Source: Nostoc sp. NMS8
GTDB taxonomy: Bacteria; Cyanobacteriota; Cyanobacteriia; Cyanobacteriales; Nostocaceae
Direction: 5' to 3'
DNA: 64,000 bases
NCBI RefSeq assembly: GCF_017115045.1
Contig: NZ_JABXKK010000062.1
Span: forward strand, 176,519 to 240,518
Under the pieces are notes generated by a model. The model worked only from the letters and a program-made list of their open reading frames with translations, did not search any database and was not told the origin of the DNA. Positions 53,759 to 63,840 of the stretch are shown here, in pieces (positions within the stretch are counted from its first letter, which is position 1; every line of letters begins with the position of its first letter). The position numbers were made by a program, and so were the translations under genes.

Positions 53759-55126
53759 ATGAACAGCCCAGTTTACCAAACTGTGATTGTCGGTGGTGGC
53801 TTCACCGGCTTATTTACCGCCTTAAACCTAGCTCACGAACATTATCCTCGCTCTGTAATTTTGATCGATCAAAATGAACGCTTTTGCTTTAAGCCCTTAC
53901 TATACGAATATTTCAGTAGCGAGATGGATGCTTTTCAAGTAGTACCGCGTTTTGCAGAATTGCTTGAAGGTAGTGGTGTGATCTTTGTTCAAGATGCGGT
54001 GGAATCCATAGACTTGCATCAACAACAAGTTAAATTAGCTTCGGGAAACTCCTATAACTACAGTAACTTGGTATTAGCTTTGGGTAGTGTTACTGGTTAT
54101 CATCATCTAGAAGGTGCTAAAGAATACGCTTTTCCATTTTGGACAGAAGCCGATGCGATCGCTCTTGACCAACATTTAGGCGACTGTTTGCAAAAAGCAA
54201 TCCAAACTGAAGATATAGAACAACGTCGTCAACTGTTAACAATAGCAATCGTTGGTGGTGGTGCAAGTGGTATAGAAATGGCAGCTACCTTAGCTGATTT
54301 AGTGCCACATTGGTATACCGCTTTGGGAGGAAATTCTGCTGAAATTCGGGTGATACTGTTCAATCACGGTCAAGAAATCCTCAATGGTGATGTTAACGAT
54401 CCTCTGCGCCCAATTGCTGAAAAAGAATTACAAAAACGCACGATTCCAATTGAAATTCTCAAAGGTGCAGAAGCCACTAAGATTCATGCTAACGCCATTG
54501 AATATAAGCACAATGAGCAAATTGAGACGTTACCAACAAGTACCACAATCTGGACAGCTGGTACTTCTATTCATCCACTAATTAAAGATTTACCAATTTC
54601 CCAAGAACATCGCGATCGTCGCGATCGCCTTCTAGTTACTCCCACAATGCAACTACTCGACTTCCCAGAAGTCTTTGCCGGCGGGGATTGTGCCGCAGTT
54701 CCAGGTAACTCACTACCGCCAACAGCCCAAGTTGCTTATCAACAAGGAGCCAATATTGCCCAAAATTTGAAAGCGATCGCTTTCGGCGAAGAACCCAAAC
54801 CAGCAAAGGTAAATATCCGTGGAACTCTCTTAAAATTGGGGTTAAATAATGCTGCTGCTAACCTTTTCAATGTTTTTGAAGTTGCAGGTGAATCCGGGCA
54901 TTTAATCCGCCAAGGCACATATTTAACCCTATTACCGACACCAATTCATGATTTCAAAGCTGCTAGTGAATGGCTAGATGAAGAGATTTTTCACCATCAC
55001 CTTGACCCCCATGATGTGGGCAAAAAAGTTGTCCAAGCAGTGGAAGTAGTTGGCGCAGGAGTTATGGGCGTTTTAGCTGCAAGAAAACTACTAAAAATGC
55101 TGGGCAATAAAAGCAGTGTAACCTAA
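53759..55126 (+). CDS. NAD(P)/FAD oxidoreductase, type II NADH dehydrogenase-like
   Basis: The 455-residue flavoprotein has an FAD motif VIVGGGFTGLFTALNL near the N-terminus, a second nucleotide site IAIVGGGASGIEMAATLADL for NAD(P)H, and the C-terminal FAD contact VFAGGDCAAVPG. This is the pattern of NDH-2 enzymes, which pass electrons from NADH to quinone without pumping protons. GGAG lies nine bases before ATG. It lies near an oxidase that probably uses quinol, but the two are about 1.7 kb apart with a pirin gene on the other strand between them. Confidence 0.85.
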   Translation: MNSPVYQTVIVGGGFTGLFTALNLAHEHYPRSVILIDQNERFCFKPLLYEYFSSEMDAFQVVPRFAELLEGSGVIFVQDAVESIDLHQQQVKLASGNSYNYSNLVLALGSVTGYHHLEGAKEYAFPFWTEADAIALDQHLGDCLQKAIQTEDIEQRRQLLTIAIVGGGASGIEMAATLADLVPHWYTALGGNSAEIRVILFNHGQEILNGDVNDPLRPIAEKELQKRTIPIEILKGAEATKIHANAIEYKHNEQIETLPTSTTIWTAGTSIHPLIKDLPISQEHRDRRDRLLVTPTMQLLDFPEVFAGGDCAAVPGNSLPPTAQVAYQQGANIAQNLKAIAFGEEPKPAKVNIRGTLLKLGLNNAAANLFNVFEVAGESGHLIRQGTYLTLLPTPIHDFKAASEWLDEEIFHHHLDPHDVGKKVVQAVEVVGAGVMGVLAARKLLKMLGNKSSVT

Positions 55127-55240
55127 AGTTGTTGCGTAAGTCGTAATATTGTGAAACCATAGCTTGTGACTTGCTAATACAACTGCAACTAGCCTATTTC
55201 TAGCTTAACCTAGAAAAAAGTACTGGTACTGGTAACAATC

Positions 55241-58200
55241 ATGACGCAATCCCCAAATTCAGGAAATAATCAGGAAGCATCTAATCCTCGTCTGTGGCTC
55301 CTGCTTTTACGACGTACCAGTTTAGCTGTGGGTGGGGTTTTGCTAATTGGAATTATAGTTGGTTTTTGGTGGGCTAGAAGTTATGTATATAAGGATTTAG
55401 CCCCCTTAGTGCAGCAAAATCTCCAGCAATTGTTGGGGCGTCCAGTCAAAGTTGGCGAAGTTGAACGTTTTTCGCTAACTAGTCTGAGATTTAGCTCTCT
55501 ATCGATACCACCAACTCCCACCGATAAAGATCAGGTGGTAGCAAAAGCCTTAGAGGTGCAGTTCTCGCCGTTGCAACTTATCCTTAGCCGAAAACTGATA
55601 TTAAATGTCACCTTAGTTCAGCCCAACGTCTACATTCAACAGGATAAAGATGGTCGTTGGGTAACAGCCCAAGTTAAGGCTGCGGAGGGACAAGGCTTTA
55701 TTCAAACTGAGTTGCAGACACTTCAAATTCAAGATGGCGATGTTGAGTTGATGCCATTCGCCGCATCTACGAAACCGAAAGGCTCAGTAATATTAGATCG
55801 TGTTGGTGGTGTTGCCCGATTTTCAGACCAAAATCAAAGGATCGGGTATGACATTAATGCTCAACTCAGTAGAGGAGGTGCTGTTAAAATTGTTGGCGAA
55901 ACCCAAATAAAAGCTCAACAAACTAACCTCCAATTACAAGCACAAAATTTACAAGCATCTGATATTACTCGATTAATTCAGTTACCGATCGCTTTGCAAG
56001 GAGGATATTTAAATGCTGATTTAGGCGTTCAGATTCCTCCAAAACTATCAGACATAGCGATTACCGGAACAGCGACAGCTAATCAAATCACTGCCAAAAT
56101 CCCCAATATTCCTCAGCAGGTTTCTAATTTTAATGGGAAATTTCTATTTCAGGGTCAGACAGTTGCTTTAGATAATCTAAGTACGAATATTGGCAAAGTT
56201 CCCATCCTGGCGAATGGAACAATTAATACTCAAACAGGTTTTAATGTTGCCGCTCAGATCAAACCAGTTAGTGCGAAAAATATCTTAGATACCCTGAAAG
56301 TCAATTCGTCAGTCCCAGCTAGTGGCGAAATTCAAGCAAATATTCAGGTATTAGGCGCACTTACACAACCTGTCCTCAGTGGTACAGTAAGCAATACCAA
56401 ACCTATTCAAGTTGACCGCCTTCAATTTAAAAGCATCAACACTGATTTCCGGTTGAATGTCTCTCAGACTGCATCTCAACTTACTGTTTCCAATCTGAAA
56501 ATAGTCCCCGTAGCTGGTGGTCAAATTATAGGCGCTGGTCGAGCGGCTCTCGGAACCAAAGATGAGGTAATATTTAATGCTCAAGCTGATGGAATCTCAG
56601 GAGATATACTAGCACGCAGCTATGGCGTTACTCTACCGATCGCAGTTGGCAATGTTTCTGCAAAAGCCCAAATTTCTGGCTCACTTAGCAAACAGCCCTT
56701 GAACCTGAATGTTTCCAATATTCGGGTAACACCGGCAGCCGGAGGGCAAATCACAGCTAATGGTCAAATTCAACTAGCTCCCCAAGGTCAAGTAGGTGTA
56801 AATATTCAAGCTCAAGGTATCCCAGGAAATGCGATCGCTCAAGGTTACGGTATTTCAACTCCCATTAATGTCGGTGGTATATCTGCGAACGCTAAAATTT
56901 CCGGTTCTCTGGGTAGACCGTTAAACGTCAATATTTCTCGCGTTCAAGCAAATCCAGAGGTGGGAGGGCAAGTTATAGCTAGCGGTCAAGTTCAGCTTGC
57001 ACCCCAAGGTAGAGTATCGTTGAATGTGCAAGCACGAAATTTACCAGGGGATGCGATCGCCAAAGCCTACAATTCCTCACCCTCCATCACCATTGGGAAT
57101 GTCTCGGCAAATGCGAATATTTCCGGCACTCTGAGCAACTTGCAAACAGTAGCGCGAGTGCAAGCGCCCAACGCCACCTATCCCACAACCGGACGGGTTG
57201 TTGTTACCAAACAAGGAGAGAATATCCTTTTCCCCGATGCGGTTTTGAACGTCGCAGGTGGGACAATTCGGGCCAGAGGTGAAGTTGCACAAGAACGTTG
57301 GCAAGGGGGTGTCCAAACTTCTCAAATTCAACTCAATCGGTTCTCACCACAACTACGAGGACGGCTCAATAGTAATATTCAGTTAGCAGGTTCAACAAAA
57401 TCTTTCCAGCTTGCCGATATTCGCGCCGCCGGACAAATCCGCCTATCCCAAGGGGTAGCGGTGCTGGCAAAACCGCTCACCGCTCAATTTCAGTGGAATG
57501 GACAGCAGATTATCGTTGAAAACGCAAGTACCCCAGGATTGAGTGCTAATGGTGCGATCGCTATTCAGTCTCCCCCAACTGGCGCACCTCAAATTGCCGG
57601 ATTTAATTTAAATGTACTGGCGCAGAATTTCAACTTACAAAATACTGGCTTCAAAGTTCCTGGTGATGTTGCAATAGCAGGGCTACTAGATTTTAATGGA
57701 AAAGTTACAGGTACTCCAGATGTACCGCAAGCTAATGGCAATATCCGACTACGGAATTTCAATGTAAGTAACTTGGCGTTTGACCCACTTTTAACCGGAA
57801 ATGTGAATTTTCAAGGGGGACAAGGAGCAAGTCTGCGATTAGCTGGGAAACAAGATCGGATTGCGCTGAACTTAGGTGCAGATTATCGTCCCACTTCATT
57901 TTTGGTTAAACGCGATGAGGCAGTTACTACAGGTAGAACTGAGGGAGATAACTTGCTCATTAACGCCCAACAGTTTCCCATCGCTCTAGTTGGCGGCTTT
58001 TTACCTAACAATCAATTGAAACCATTGGCGGGACAACTATCGGGTAATTTAGTTGTCAATCTGAGTAATTATGCCATTGCGGGGGATGTAGCGATCGCAG
58101 GGCCTCGTGTTGCCAGAGTTGCAGCCGATGAATTTCGTGGCAGCATTAATTATGCCGATGGTACTGCTAGCTTGGCTAATGGTCTATTGCGGATTGGCGA

Positions 58201-60637
58201 TAGCAACATCGCTCTTAATGGAAATGTGCAAGCAGGGAATGACCCGAAATTTCAATTCCAAGCTAATTTTGCCCAAGCCAAAATCCAGAGACTTTTACAA
58301 GCGTTTAATATCTTCGACTTTCAAGACCTTAGTACTGGGTTGCAGCCTCCAACATTAGCTGGTGCAGAAGCGCTTAACACTGAGTCTATCAGTTTGCCCA
58401 ATGCAGACTTGAAAACACAGCTAACATACTTCTCGAATCTTACAACAGCCAATGCCAAACAACAGCAAATAGAAACAAAACAGACCCGATCTTTGCCTAG
58501 CCTTGCAGAATTAACAGGTGCTTTAAGCGGAGCAATTACAGCCAATGGCTCGTTAAAATCTGGGTTGAATGTCGGCTTTAATTTTCAAGGTGCAAACTGG
58601 CAATGGGGTGAATATTCCATCAATCAAGTGGTTGCTCAAGGCAATTTCGCCGATGGCATCGTCACACTTTCGCCCTTGAGTATTGGGATAAATCAAGGAC
58701 TAGTCGCCTTTTCGGGACAGTTAGGAACTGAGCAACTATCTGGAAAGTTGAATGTAGCAAGTTTACCTCTATCGCTTTTAGAGCCTTTTATCGAAAAATA
58801 TCCCATAGATATCACTGGTAATGTAAATGCTGATGCCACTTTAGCAGGTAGTTTACAAGACCCTAGTGCAAAAGGCAAAGTAACTTTAGCTAATGCGACT
58901 CTTAACAAACAACCCGTGCAAACAGGAGAAGTGAACTTTGATTACAACAAAGCTCGTTTGAATTTTGATAGCACCTTATTAGTGACAGGAACGCAGCCAG
59001 TCGCAATTACAGGTAGCGTACCGGCTCCTTTACCTTTTGCCAAAGTGCAACCAGATAGCAATCAAATCAACATCGATGCCAATGTGCAAAATGAAGGATT
59101 AGCACTATTAAATTTGTTGACTAACAATCAAGTTGCTTGGGTAGACGGTCAAGGAAAACTAGATTTAAACGTTCAAGGTACTTTAAACGAACCAATTATT
59201 AACGGAAATGCCACACTTAATAATGCTACCTTTCGCGCTCAAGCCTTATCCGATCCTCTAACAAATGTTACTGGAACAGCGCAATTTAATGGTAGAACGG
59301 TAAGCGTTGAAAATATCCAAGGTAATTATAATCAAGGGCAAGTGACTGCATCAGGCATCCTGCCAATTTTTGATTCTCAGCAAGCCGTAGCGAATCCTCT
59401 GACAGTATCAATCGCAGACAAACTCAATTTTAAGCTTGCAGGATTGTATGAAGGCGGCGTCGGTGGCGATATCGTCATTCGGGGAACAGCGTTAAAACCT
59501 GTAATTGGTGGAGAGATTAAACTAAGTGATGGTCAGGTGATTATTGGAAACTCGGCTACTGGTAAGAAAAAATCAGCAGCGACAGCAGAGGCTAACGGTA
59601 ACGTTATAAATCTAAATAGAGAAGAGGTTAACCCTAACGGTACACCGACAGCAGAGAATAGCGCTAACCCAGTAGTTACAGCAGACGGAAGCGCTAACCC
59701 AGTGACGACAGCAGGCGGAAGCACTAGCGCAGCAGCTCCACCCAATCTACCTATAAAATTTGCAGATTTAAAGTTGATTTTAGACAAGAATATTCGTGTT
59801 ACCACTCAGTCTTTACTAAGCTTTGTACCAGGAGGAGCCGCATTCAGTCAGCCCCTATTGAGCTTTGACGCTAAAGGCGATTTGACTATTAATGGTACAT
59901 TAGCCAAGCCGCTTCCTGAAGGAGTCATTCGTTTGACAGGAGGAAGAGTCAGCTTATTTTCTACTGAGTTCACCTTAGCGCGGGGCTACGAACAAACTGC
60001 GCGATTTATTCCAAGTCAAGGACTTGACCCGACTTTGGATGTCCGACTGACTGCAATTGTACCGGAAGCATCAGCAATAAACAGTCGAATTTTGGAATCA
60101 CCACTGTCTGCGGAAGTCAGCGATGCTTCTGTAAACAACTTTGGAACTTTACGTACCGTTACCGTTCAAGCTACTGTAAACGGGCCAGCTAGTGAATTGG
60201 GCGACAATTTAGAACTAACGAGTCAACCTAGCCGTAGTAAAGGAGAAATAGTTGCTCTGCTAGGTGGCTCAATTCTCGGTTCTTTCGGTCAAACAGATGC
60301 AGGCCAAGGGCTGACTAATTTCGCTAGTTCTACCATTTTAGGTAGTTTACAAGGAACTATTACTGCGATCGGACAGGCTGTTGGTTTTAGTGAATTTCGG
60401 ATATTTCCGACTCCATCTACCAATGAAACAACAAGAACTTCAGTTCTTAATTTATCAGCAGAAGGTGTGTTTAACATCAATAGAAATTTCTCTGCCTCTT
60501 TATCACGCGCTCTTTCTAGCGATGACTCTTTCCGTTACAACGTGCTTTATCGACTCAATGACGAAATTCTCATGCGAGGCTCAACTAATTTGGGGGATGA
60601 AAATCAATTCCAAGTTGAGTATGAAACCCGATTTTAG
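55241..60637 (+). CDS. tamB: TamB/DUF490 family envelope protein
   Basis: The 1798-residue protein has one N-terminal membrane segment (about 31-48), an AsmA-like start, a very long series of beta-rich repeats and a C-terminal DUF490 domain (about 1430-1798, ending FQVEYETRF, a beta-strand like those of outer-membrane proteins). TamB-like proteins span the periplasm and are thought to carry lipids between membranes or help outer-membrane assembly. Several segments near 430-620 repeat one another (GQITANGQIQLAPQGQVGVN, GQVIASGQVQLAPQGRVSLN). A Thr-Ala-Asn rich insert lies near 1450-1510. No BamA/TamA gene is adjacent. Confidence 0.92.
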   Translation: MTQSPNSGNNQEASNPRLWLLLLRRTSLAVGGVLLIGIIVGFWWARSYVYKDLAPLVQQNLQQLLGRPVKVGEVERFSLTSLRFSSLSIPPTPTDKDQVVAKALEVQFSPLQLILSRKLILNVTLVQPNVYIQQDKDGRWVTAQVKAAEGQGFIQTELQTLQIQDGDVELMPFAASTKPKGSVILDRVGGVARFSDQNQRIGYDINAQLSRGGAVKIVGETQIKAQQTNLQLQAQNLQASDITRLIQLPIALQGGYLNADLGVQIPPKLSDIAITGTATANQITAKIPNIPQQVSNFNGKFLFQGQTVALDNLSTNIGKVPILANGTINTQTGFNVAAQIKPVSAKNILDTLKVNSSVPASGEIQANIQVLGALTQPVLSGTVSNTKPIQVDRLQFKSINTDFRLNVSQTASQLTVSNLKIVPVAGGQIIGAGRAALGTKDEVIFNAQADGISGDILARSYGVTLPIAVGNVSAKAQISGSLSKQPLNLNVSNIRVTPAAGGQITANGQIQLAPQGQVGVNIQAQGIPGNAIAQGYGISTPINVGGISANAKISGSLGRPLNVNISRVQANPEVGGQVIASGQVQLAPQGRVSLNVQARNLPGDAIAKAYNSSPSITIGNVSANANISGTLSNLQTVARVQAPNATYPTTGRVVVTKQGENILFPDAVLNVAGGTIRARGEVAQERWQGGVQTSQIQLNRFSPQLRGRLNSNIQLAGSTKSFQLADIRAAGQIRLSQGVAVLAKPLTAQFQWNGQQIIVENASTPGLSANGAIAIQSPPTGAPQIAGFNLNVLAQNFNLQNTGFKVPGDVAIAGLLDFNGKVTGTPDVPQANGNIRLRNFNVSNLAFDPLLTGNVNFQGGQGASLRLAGKQDRIALNLGADYRPTSFLVKRDEAVTTGRTEGDNLLINAQQFPIALVGGFLPNNQLKPLAGQLSGNLVVNLSNYAIAGDVAIAGPRVARVAADEFRGSINYADGTASLANGLLRIGDSNIALNGNVQAGNDPKFQFQANFAQAKIQRLLQAFNIFDFQDLSTGLQPPTLAGAEALNTESISLPNADLKTQLTYFSNLTTANAKQQQIETKQTRSLPSLAELTGALSGAITANGSLKSGLNVGFNFQGANWQWGEYSINQVVAQGNFADGIVTLSPLSIGINQGLVAFSGQLGTEQLSGKLNVASLPLSLLEPFIEKYPIDITGNVNADATLAGSLQDPSAKGKVTLANATLNKQPVQTGEVNFDYNKARLNFDSTLLVTGTQPVAITGSVPAPLPFAKVQPDSNQINIDANVQNEGLALLNLLTNNQVAWVDGQGKLDLNVQGTLNEPIINGNATLNNATFRAQALSDPLTNVTGTAQFNGRTVSVENIQGNYNQGQVTASGILPIFDSQQAVANPLTVSIADKLNFKLAGLYEGGVGGDIVIRGTALKPVIGGEIKLSDGQVIIGNSATGKKKSAATAEANGNVINLNREEVNPNGTPTAENSANPVVTADGSANPVTTAGGSTSAAAPPNLPIKFADLKLILDKNIRVTTQSLLSFVPGGAAFSQPLLSFDAKGDLTINGTLAKPLPEGVIRLTGGRVSLFSTEFTLARGYEQTARFIPSQGLDPTLDVRLTAIVPEASAINSRILESPLSAEVSDASVNNFGTLRTVTVQATVNGPASELGDNLELTSQPSRSKGEIVALLGGSILGSFGQTDAGQGLTNFASSTILGSLQGTITAIGQAVGFSEFRIFPTPSTNETTRTSVLNLSAEGVFNINRNFSASLSRALSSDDSFRYNVLYRLNDEILMRGSTNLGDENQFQVEYETRF

Positions 60638-60656
60638 AGGATGTATTACATAATTT

Positions 60657-61379
60657 TTAGTGTTCTCCTCGCAAGTGTCGATCAAAAAATTGTGTAAGTT
60701 GATGCCAAGCATCTTCCGCCGCCAAGGGATTGTAGTCGGATCGTTCGTGACAAAAGAAACCATGTCCCGCATCGGGATAAACTTTTAGGGTGTAGTCTTT
60801 GCCCAGTTCTTGAAACCGCGATTTTATTTGTTGAATGCGATCGCTTAAAATAAACTGATCAGTTCCACCAAAAAATAGATAGATAGGTACTGTCATATCT
60901 TTGACTGCATCAATCCACTCATCCGCAACCATACCGTAGAAGGGAGCTGCTGCGGCAATTTCCTTTGACAACTTACAAGCTGTGAAAAAGGTTAAACCGC
61001 CACCCAGACAGAATCCGGTTACGCCGATGCGATTGGGGTTGACTGTTGGGTGTGACTTTAAATAGGCTAAGGCGGCTCGAATATCGTTTACCATTGGCTG
61101 GCCGAAATCCAAGCGCCACATCATTGCCATTGCCCGATCAACTTCGTCGTAGCTAAATTTGTTGTCGGGCAACTCGCGGTAATATAGATCGGGGATGATT
61201 ACTACATACCCTTCATGGGCGATTCGGGCTGCGACATCTTGGATATGTGACGTTAAGCCAAATGCCTCCATCAGCAGTAGAATGGCAGACTGAGGCTTAG
61301 GATGAGTTGGTGTAAACACAACAGTGGGCATCTGTCCATCTAGTGTGGAAATTAACACCTCGGTTTGTTCAATTGGCAT
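60657..61379 (-). CDS. Dienelactone hydrolase family protein
   Basis: The 240-residue alpha/beta hydrolase has the nucleophile Cys in GVTGFCLGGGLTF, an Asp in FFGGTDQFILSD and His in YPDAGHGFFCHERSDY, the triad of carboxymethylenebutenolidase-like enzymes. Its natural substrate is not evident. An AraC-type regulator gene lies 85 bases upstream on the same strand and may control it. It is convergent with tamB. Confidence 0.9.
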   Translation of the reverse strand: MPIEQTEVLISTLDGQMPTVVFTPTHPKPQSAILLLMEAFGLTSHIQDVAARIAHEGYVVIIPDLYYRELPDNKFSYDEVDRAMAMMWRLDFGQPMVNDIRAALAYLKSHPTVNPNRIGVTGFCLGGGLTFFTACKLSKEIAAAAPFYGMVADEWIDAVKDMTVPIYLFFGGTDQFILSDRIQQIKSRFQELGKDYTLKVYPDAGHGFFCHERSDYNPLAAEDAWHQLTQFFDRHLRGEH

Positions 61380-61464
61380 CTTCTTTCTCCGATAGAATCT
61401 GTTGTTAATAGCTTAAAAACTAGCAATTGAGGATTCTAGAAGAAAGTTGCGGGATTTTAGTATA

Positions 61465-62379
61465 TTATTGCGATCGCTCTTGTAAGAGTTTTTTTGGTGT
61501 GACACCAACCTGGCCTTTAAAGCATTTTGTCAAATGGCTTTGATCGGAAAAACCTGTTTGCGTTGCAATTTCCGCGATGCTCAGATTGCTGTGCTGTAAC
61601 AAATGTTTTGCCTTGTCAATTCGGCATTGTAGAATGTATTGGTGGGGTGTGATTCCCATCCGTTGCTTAAACAGACGTAGAAAATAGTAGGGACTGAGTT
61701 GTGCGATCGCACTCAATTCAATCAACTTCAAGTCTTGATAGAGATACTCATGAATATAGTCTGTGATTTTTTGCAGTGTTCTTTGAGATAATCCATCTGA
61801 ATAGCTAGAAAGCTTTGGTTGCGTGCTGCAATAGTTCCGTAAAAGGTGAATTGCTAATGTCGTTTTGAGACTGTCAATCAGCAAATCACCGCCAATTTTG
61901 CCTGACTCTAATTCATCTCTCAAACTCGAAAAAATTCCTTGAATTAGCACATCTTGCTGACTCATAAACCGAGGCGTAAGTTCAATGCTGCCACCAACAA
62001 AATCCTGACCCACCAGTTGGAGAAGTGCAGGCTCAATTGCCAAAACCATAAACTCAACTGAAGTATTCCAGTTACAGCGATGGGAAATCCCCGCCGGAAT
62101 TACTGCAATATCTCCATCTCTGCGCCTTTCTAGCTCCAGCTTTCCATCTAACCATCGCTCTCCTGATGCCATTTTGCGATCTTCTAGTTCTATTGGTGAG
62201 CCAACAAGCCCACAGGCAATGACATGCATCGTATGTTGATGTTCAGCGATTTCAAATTTTGGCTGTTGGTAAACTTCTAGATGCAGGTGACTCCAGCTAG
62301 AACTTGAGAGAATAGAGGATTTCGGCAATAGTGAATTAGCGGCATTCTCTTGGCGATAATCAATAACTGGCACTTTCAT
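61465..62379 (-). CDS. AraC family transcriptional regulator
   Basis: The 304-residue protein has a cupin-like N-terminal sensor (about 30-130, HTMHVIACGLVGSPIELEDR) and a C-terminal pair of helix-turn-helix motifs (about 200-300) with LSPYYFLRLFKQRMGITPHQ and IAEIATQTGFSDQSHLTKCF. It is transcribed toward the dienelactone hydrolase gene, its probable target. The inducer is unknown. Confidence 0.9.
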   Translation of the reverse strand: MKVPVIDYRQENAANSLLPKSSILSSSSWSHLHLEVYQQPKFEIAEHQHTMHVIACGLVGSPIELEDRKMASGERWLDGKLELERRRDGDIAVIPAGISHRCNWNTSVEFMVLAIEPALLQLVGQDFVGGSIELTPRFMSQQDVLIQGIFSSLRDELESGKIGGDLLIDSLKTTLAIHLLRNYCSTQPKLSSYSDGLSQRTLQKITDYIHEYLYQDLKLIELSAIAQLSPYYFLRLFKQRMGITPHQYILQCRIDKAKHLLQHSNLSIAEIATQTGFSDQSHLTKCFKGQVGVTPKKLLQERSQ

Positions 62380-62429
62380 TTTATTGAAGGAGGCAGGGGA
62401 GGCAGGGGGAGCATTCGACCTTGGATGTG

Positions 62430-62740
62430 GCTATTGTGGGGTGGGCATCTTGCCCGCCCAGTCCATAGGGCGGGCAAGATGCCATAGGTGTCAACTTAAG
62501 CTGGAAATAGCTTATCTGTTGGCTGACATGCCCGCCCGAAAATTTATTTTCGGGCTAATAGCTTAAGTCTACTGAAGTAGACTGGAGATTTTTGGCGATA
62601 TTTAGTCATCTTCAGATGACTTTAGCTATGAGACGAGAATTTCAATTCCCGGCGGGCAAGCAGTTTCGCATTAAGTTGACACCAATGGCAAGATGCCCAC
62701 CCCACAGGAGTTAATTGGATATTTTTTATATGGAAGTCCC
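62430..62740. repeat. Family C element split by a family D element
   Basis: Outer parts (tgtggggtgggcatcttgcc on the left; gcccaccccacaggagtta and tatatggaagtccc on the right) belong to family C. The middle 62484-62686 is a complete family D element of about 203 bp with ends ATAGGTGTCAACTTAAG and TTAAGTTGACACCAAT. The 11 bases GGCAAGATGCC occur on both sides of it (62473-62483 and 62687-62697). Apart from this, 62380-62787 shows no gene. Confidence 0.8.
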
Positions 62741-62787
62741 TAATCACCTGGGCTTTTCAAACAACCTCTTAAACCCTGGCTCGATAA

Positions 62788-63174
62788 TCAACTTTTTGAA
62801 GTAAATAAATGTTGCTTAACCACATCTAGGCGTGAACAGTTCCAATAATCGATATGGGAGACAATCAAACCAGCAGAATTAAGACCTAATTCACTCCAAC
62901 CAGGAATAGAAATCCTTGGCTTCCAAGGGAGAGGAGTATTCCAACTGAGTGTCCACTCAGTTTTGATTGTGTCTCCTAAACGTTGAATATTATGTACATC
63001 CATCTTGGGATTTAAAAACCAAGTTTGGATAAAATTAATCATTTCTTTGTAACGTTTAACACCACGAAATTTATTCAGCGGATCTTGAAAATAAACATCT
63101 GAAGCATAAATATTGTAAGTTTGATTTACTGGGAATCTTTGATAGTCTTCTTTGAGGATTTCAATGATATCCAT
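62788..63174 (-). CDS. DUF2358 family protein (NTF2-like)
   Basis: The 128-residue protein begins DIIEILKEDYQRFPVNQTYN and has the DUF2358 pattern YASDVYFQDPLNKFRGVKRY and TEWTLSWNTPLPWKPRISIP. The fold resembles SnoaL/NTF2 proteins with a small pocket. The family is found in cyanobacteria and plastids; its role is not known to me. It lies 53 bases after the next gene upstream on the same strand and may share its transcript. Confidence 0.8.
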   Translation of the reverse strand: MDIIEILKEDYQRFPVNQTYNIYASDVYFQDPLNKFRGVKRYKEMINFIQTWFLNPKMDVHNIQRLGDTIKTEWTLSWNTPLPWKPRISIPGWSELGLNSAGLIVSHIDYWNCSRLDVVKQHLFTSKS

Positions 63175-63227
63175 GAGAAATAAATATATCTGTAAATTGG
63201 TTTAATATTAAAACTGAAAAATTGAAA

Positions 63228-63791
63228 TTAACCTTCGTTCCATAAACGTTCTAACTGAAGCCGCCAAGCATTTAGGACTTCTTCTCGCCCTTTTGCAGAT
63301 GAGTCTATTTCGCCCATCATTCCTTCTGCATAAAAGCGTTCTAAGGTTTGCATCGTTGCTTGCAGAGATTGTCCTTGCTGTTTTGCTGCCTGAATAATTT
63401 GCTGGATGCGGCTTTCAATTAGTCGATTAAAGACATTATCTAATCTGGCTTGATAGAGAGATGCAAGTCGGTTAATTGCATTGGACAAATCTGCACTCAC
63501 TAAAGTGCCACTGTGATGTTGAAACACCCCCCAAATTACCCCTTCATACAAAGCGTAACGTACTTCTTGAGTGTCATCAAAGTTAGCTTCTAGGAACTGT
63601 TCTAAAAATGGCTGGGCTTCTTGGATGGGCACAATAGGCAGTAAAACTCGCAGCCAAGTATTATCTTCGGAAAGCAGCACCAACAGCCGAAAAGTAGAAG
63701 TATCTACTTGCCACGATCCAGGAGCAGTGACGACAACAGCCGATGTGCCAAATAATTCTGTGAGCGTACCCGCAATTTCTTCAGGTGTCAT
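63228..63791 (-). CDS. Conserved cyanobacterial protein, type III chaperone-like fold possible
   Basis: The 187-residue protein begins MTPEEIAGTLTELFG and has a mixed alpha/beta N-terminal half (SWQVDTSTFRLLVLLSEDNT, VRYALYEGVIWGVFQHH) and a helical second half (NRLIESRIQQIIQAAKQQGQ). The N-terminal half recalls YbjN/CesT-like folds, only by look. No signal or membrane segment is seen. The function is unknown. Confidence 0.6.
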   Translation of the reverse strand: MTPEEIAGTLTELFGTSAVVVTAPGSWQVDTSTFRLLVLLSEDNTWLRVLLPIVPIQEAQPFLEQFLEANFDDTQEVRYALYEGVIWGVFQHHSGTLVSADLSNAINRLASLYQARLDNVFNRLIESRIQQIIQAAKQQGQSLQATMQTLERFYAEGMMGEIDSSAKGREEVLNAWRLQLERLWNEG

Positions 63792-63840
63792 AAGGCTTTA
63801 TTTAGATATAGCCTCTAGATTAGCGCAGAGTTGCATCAGC

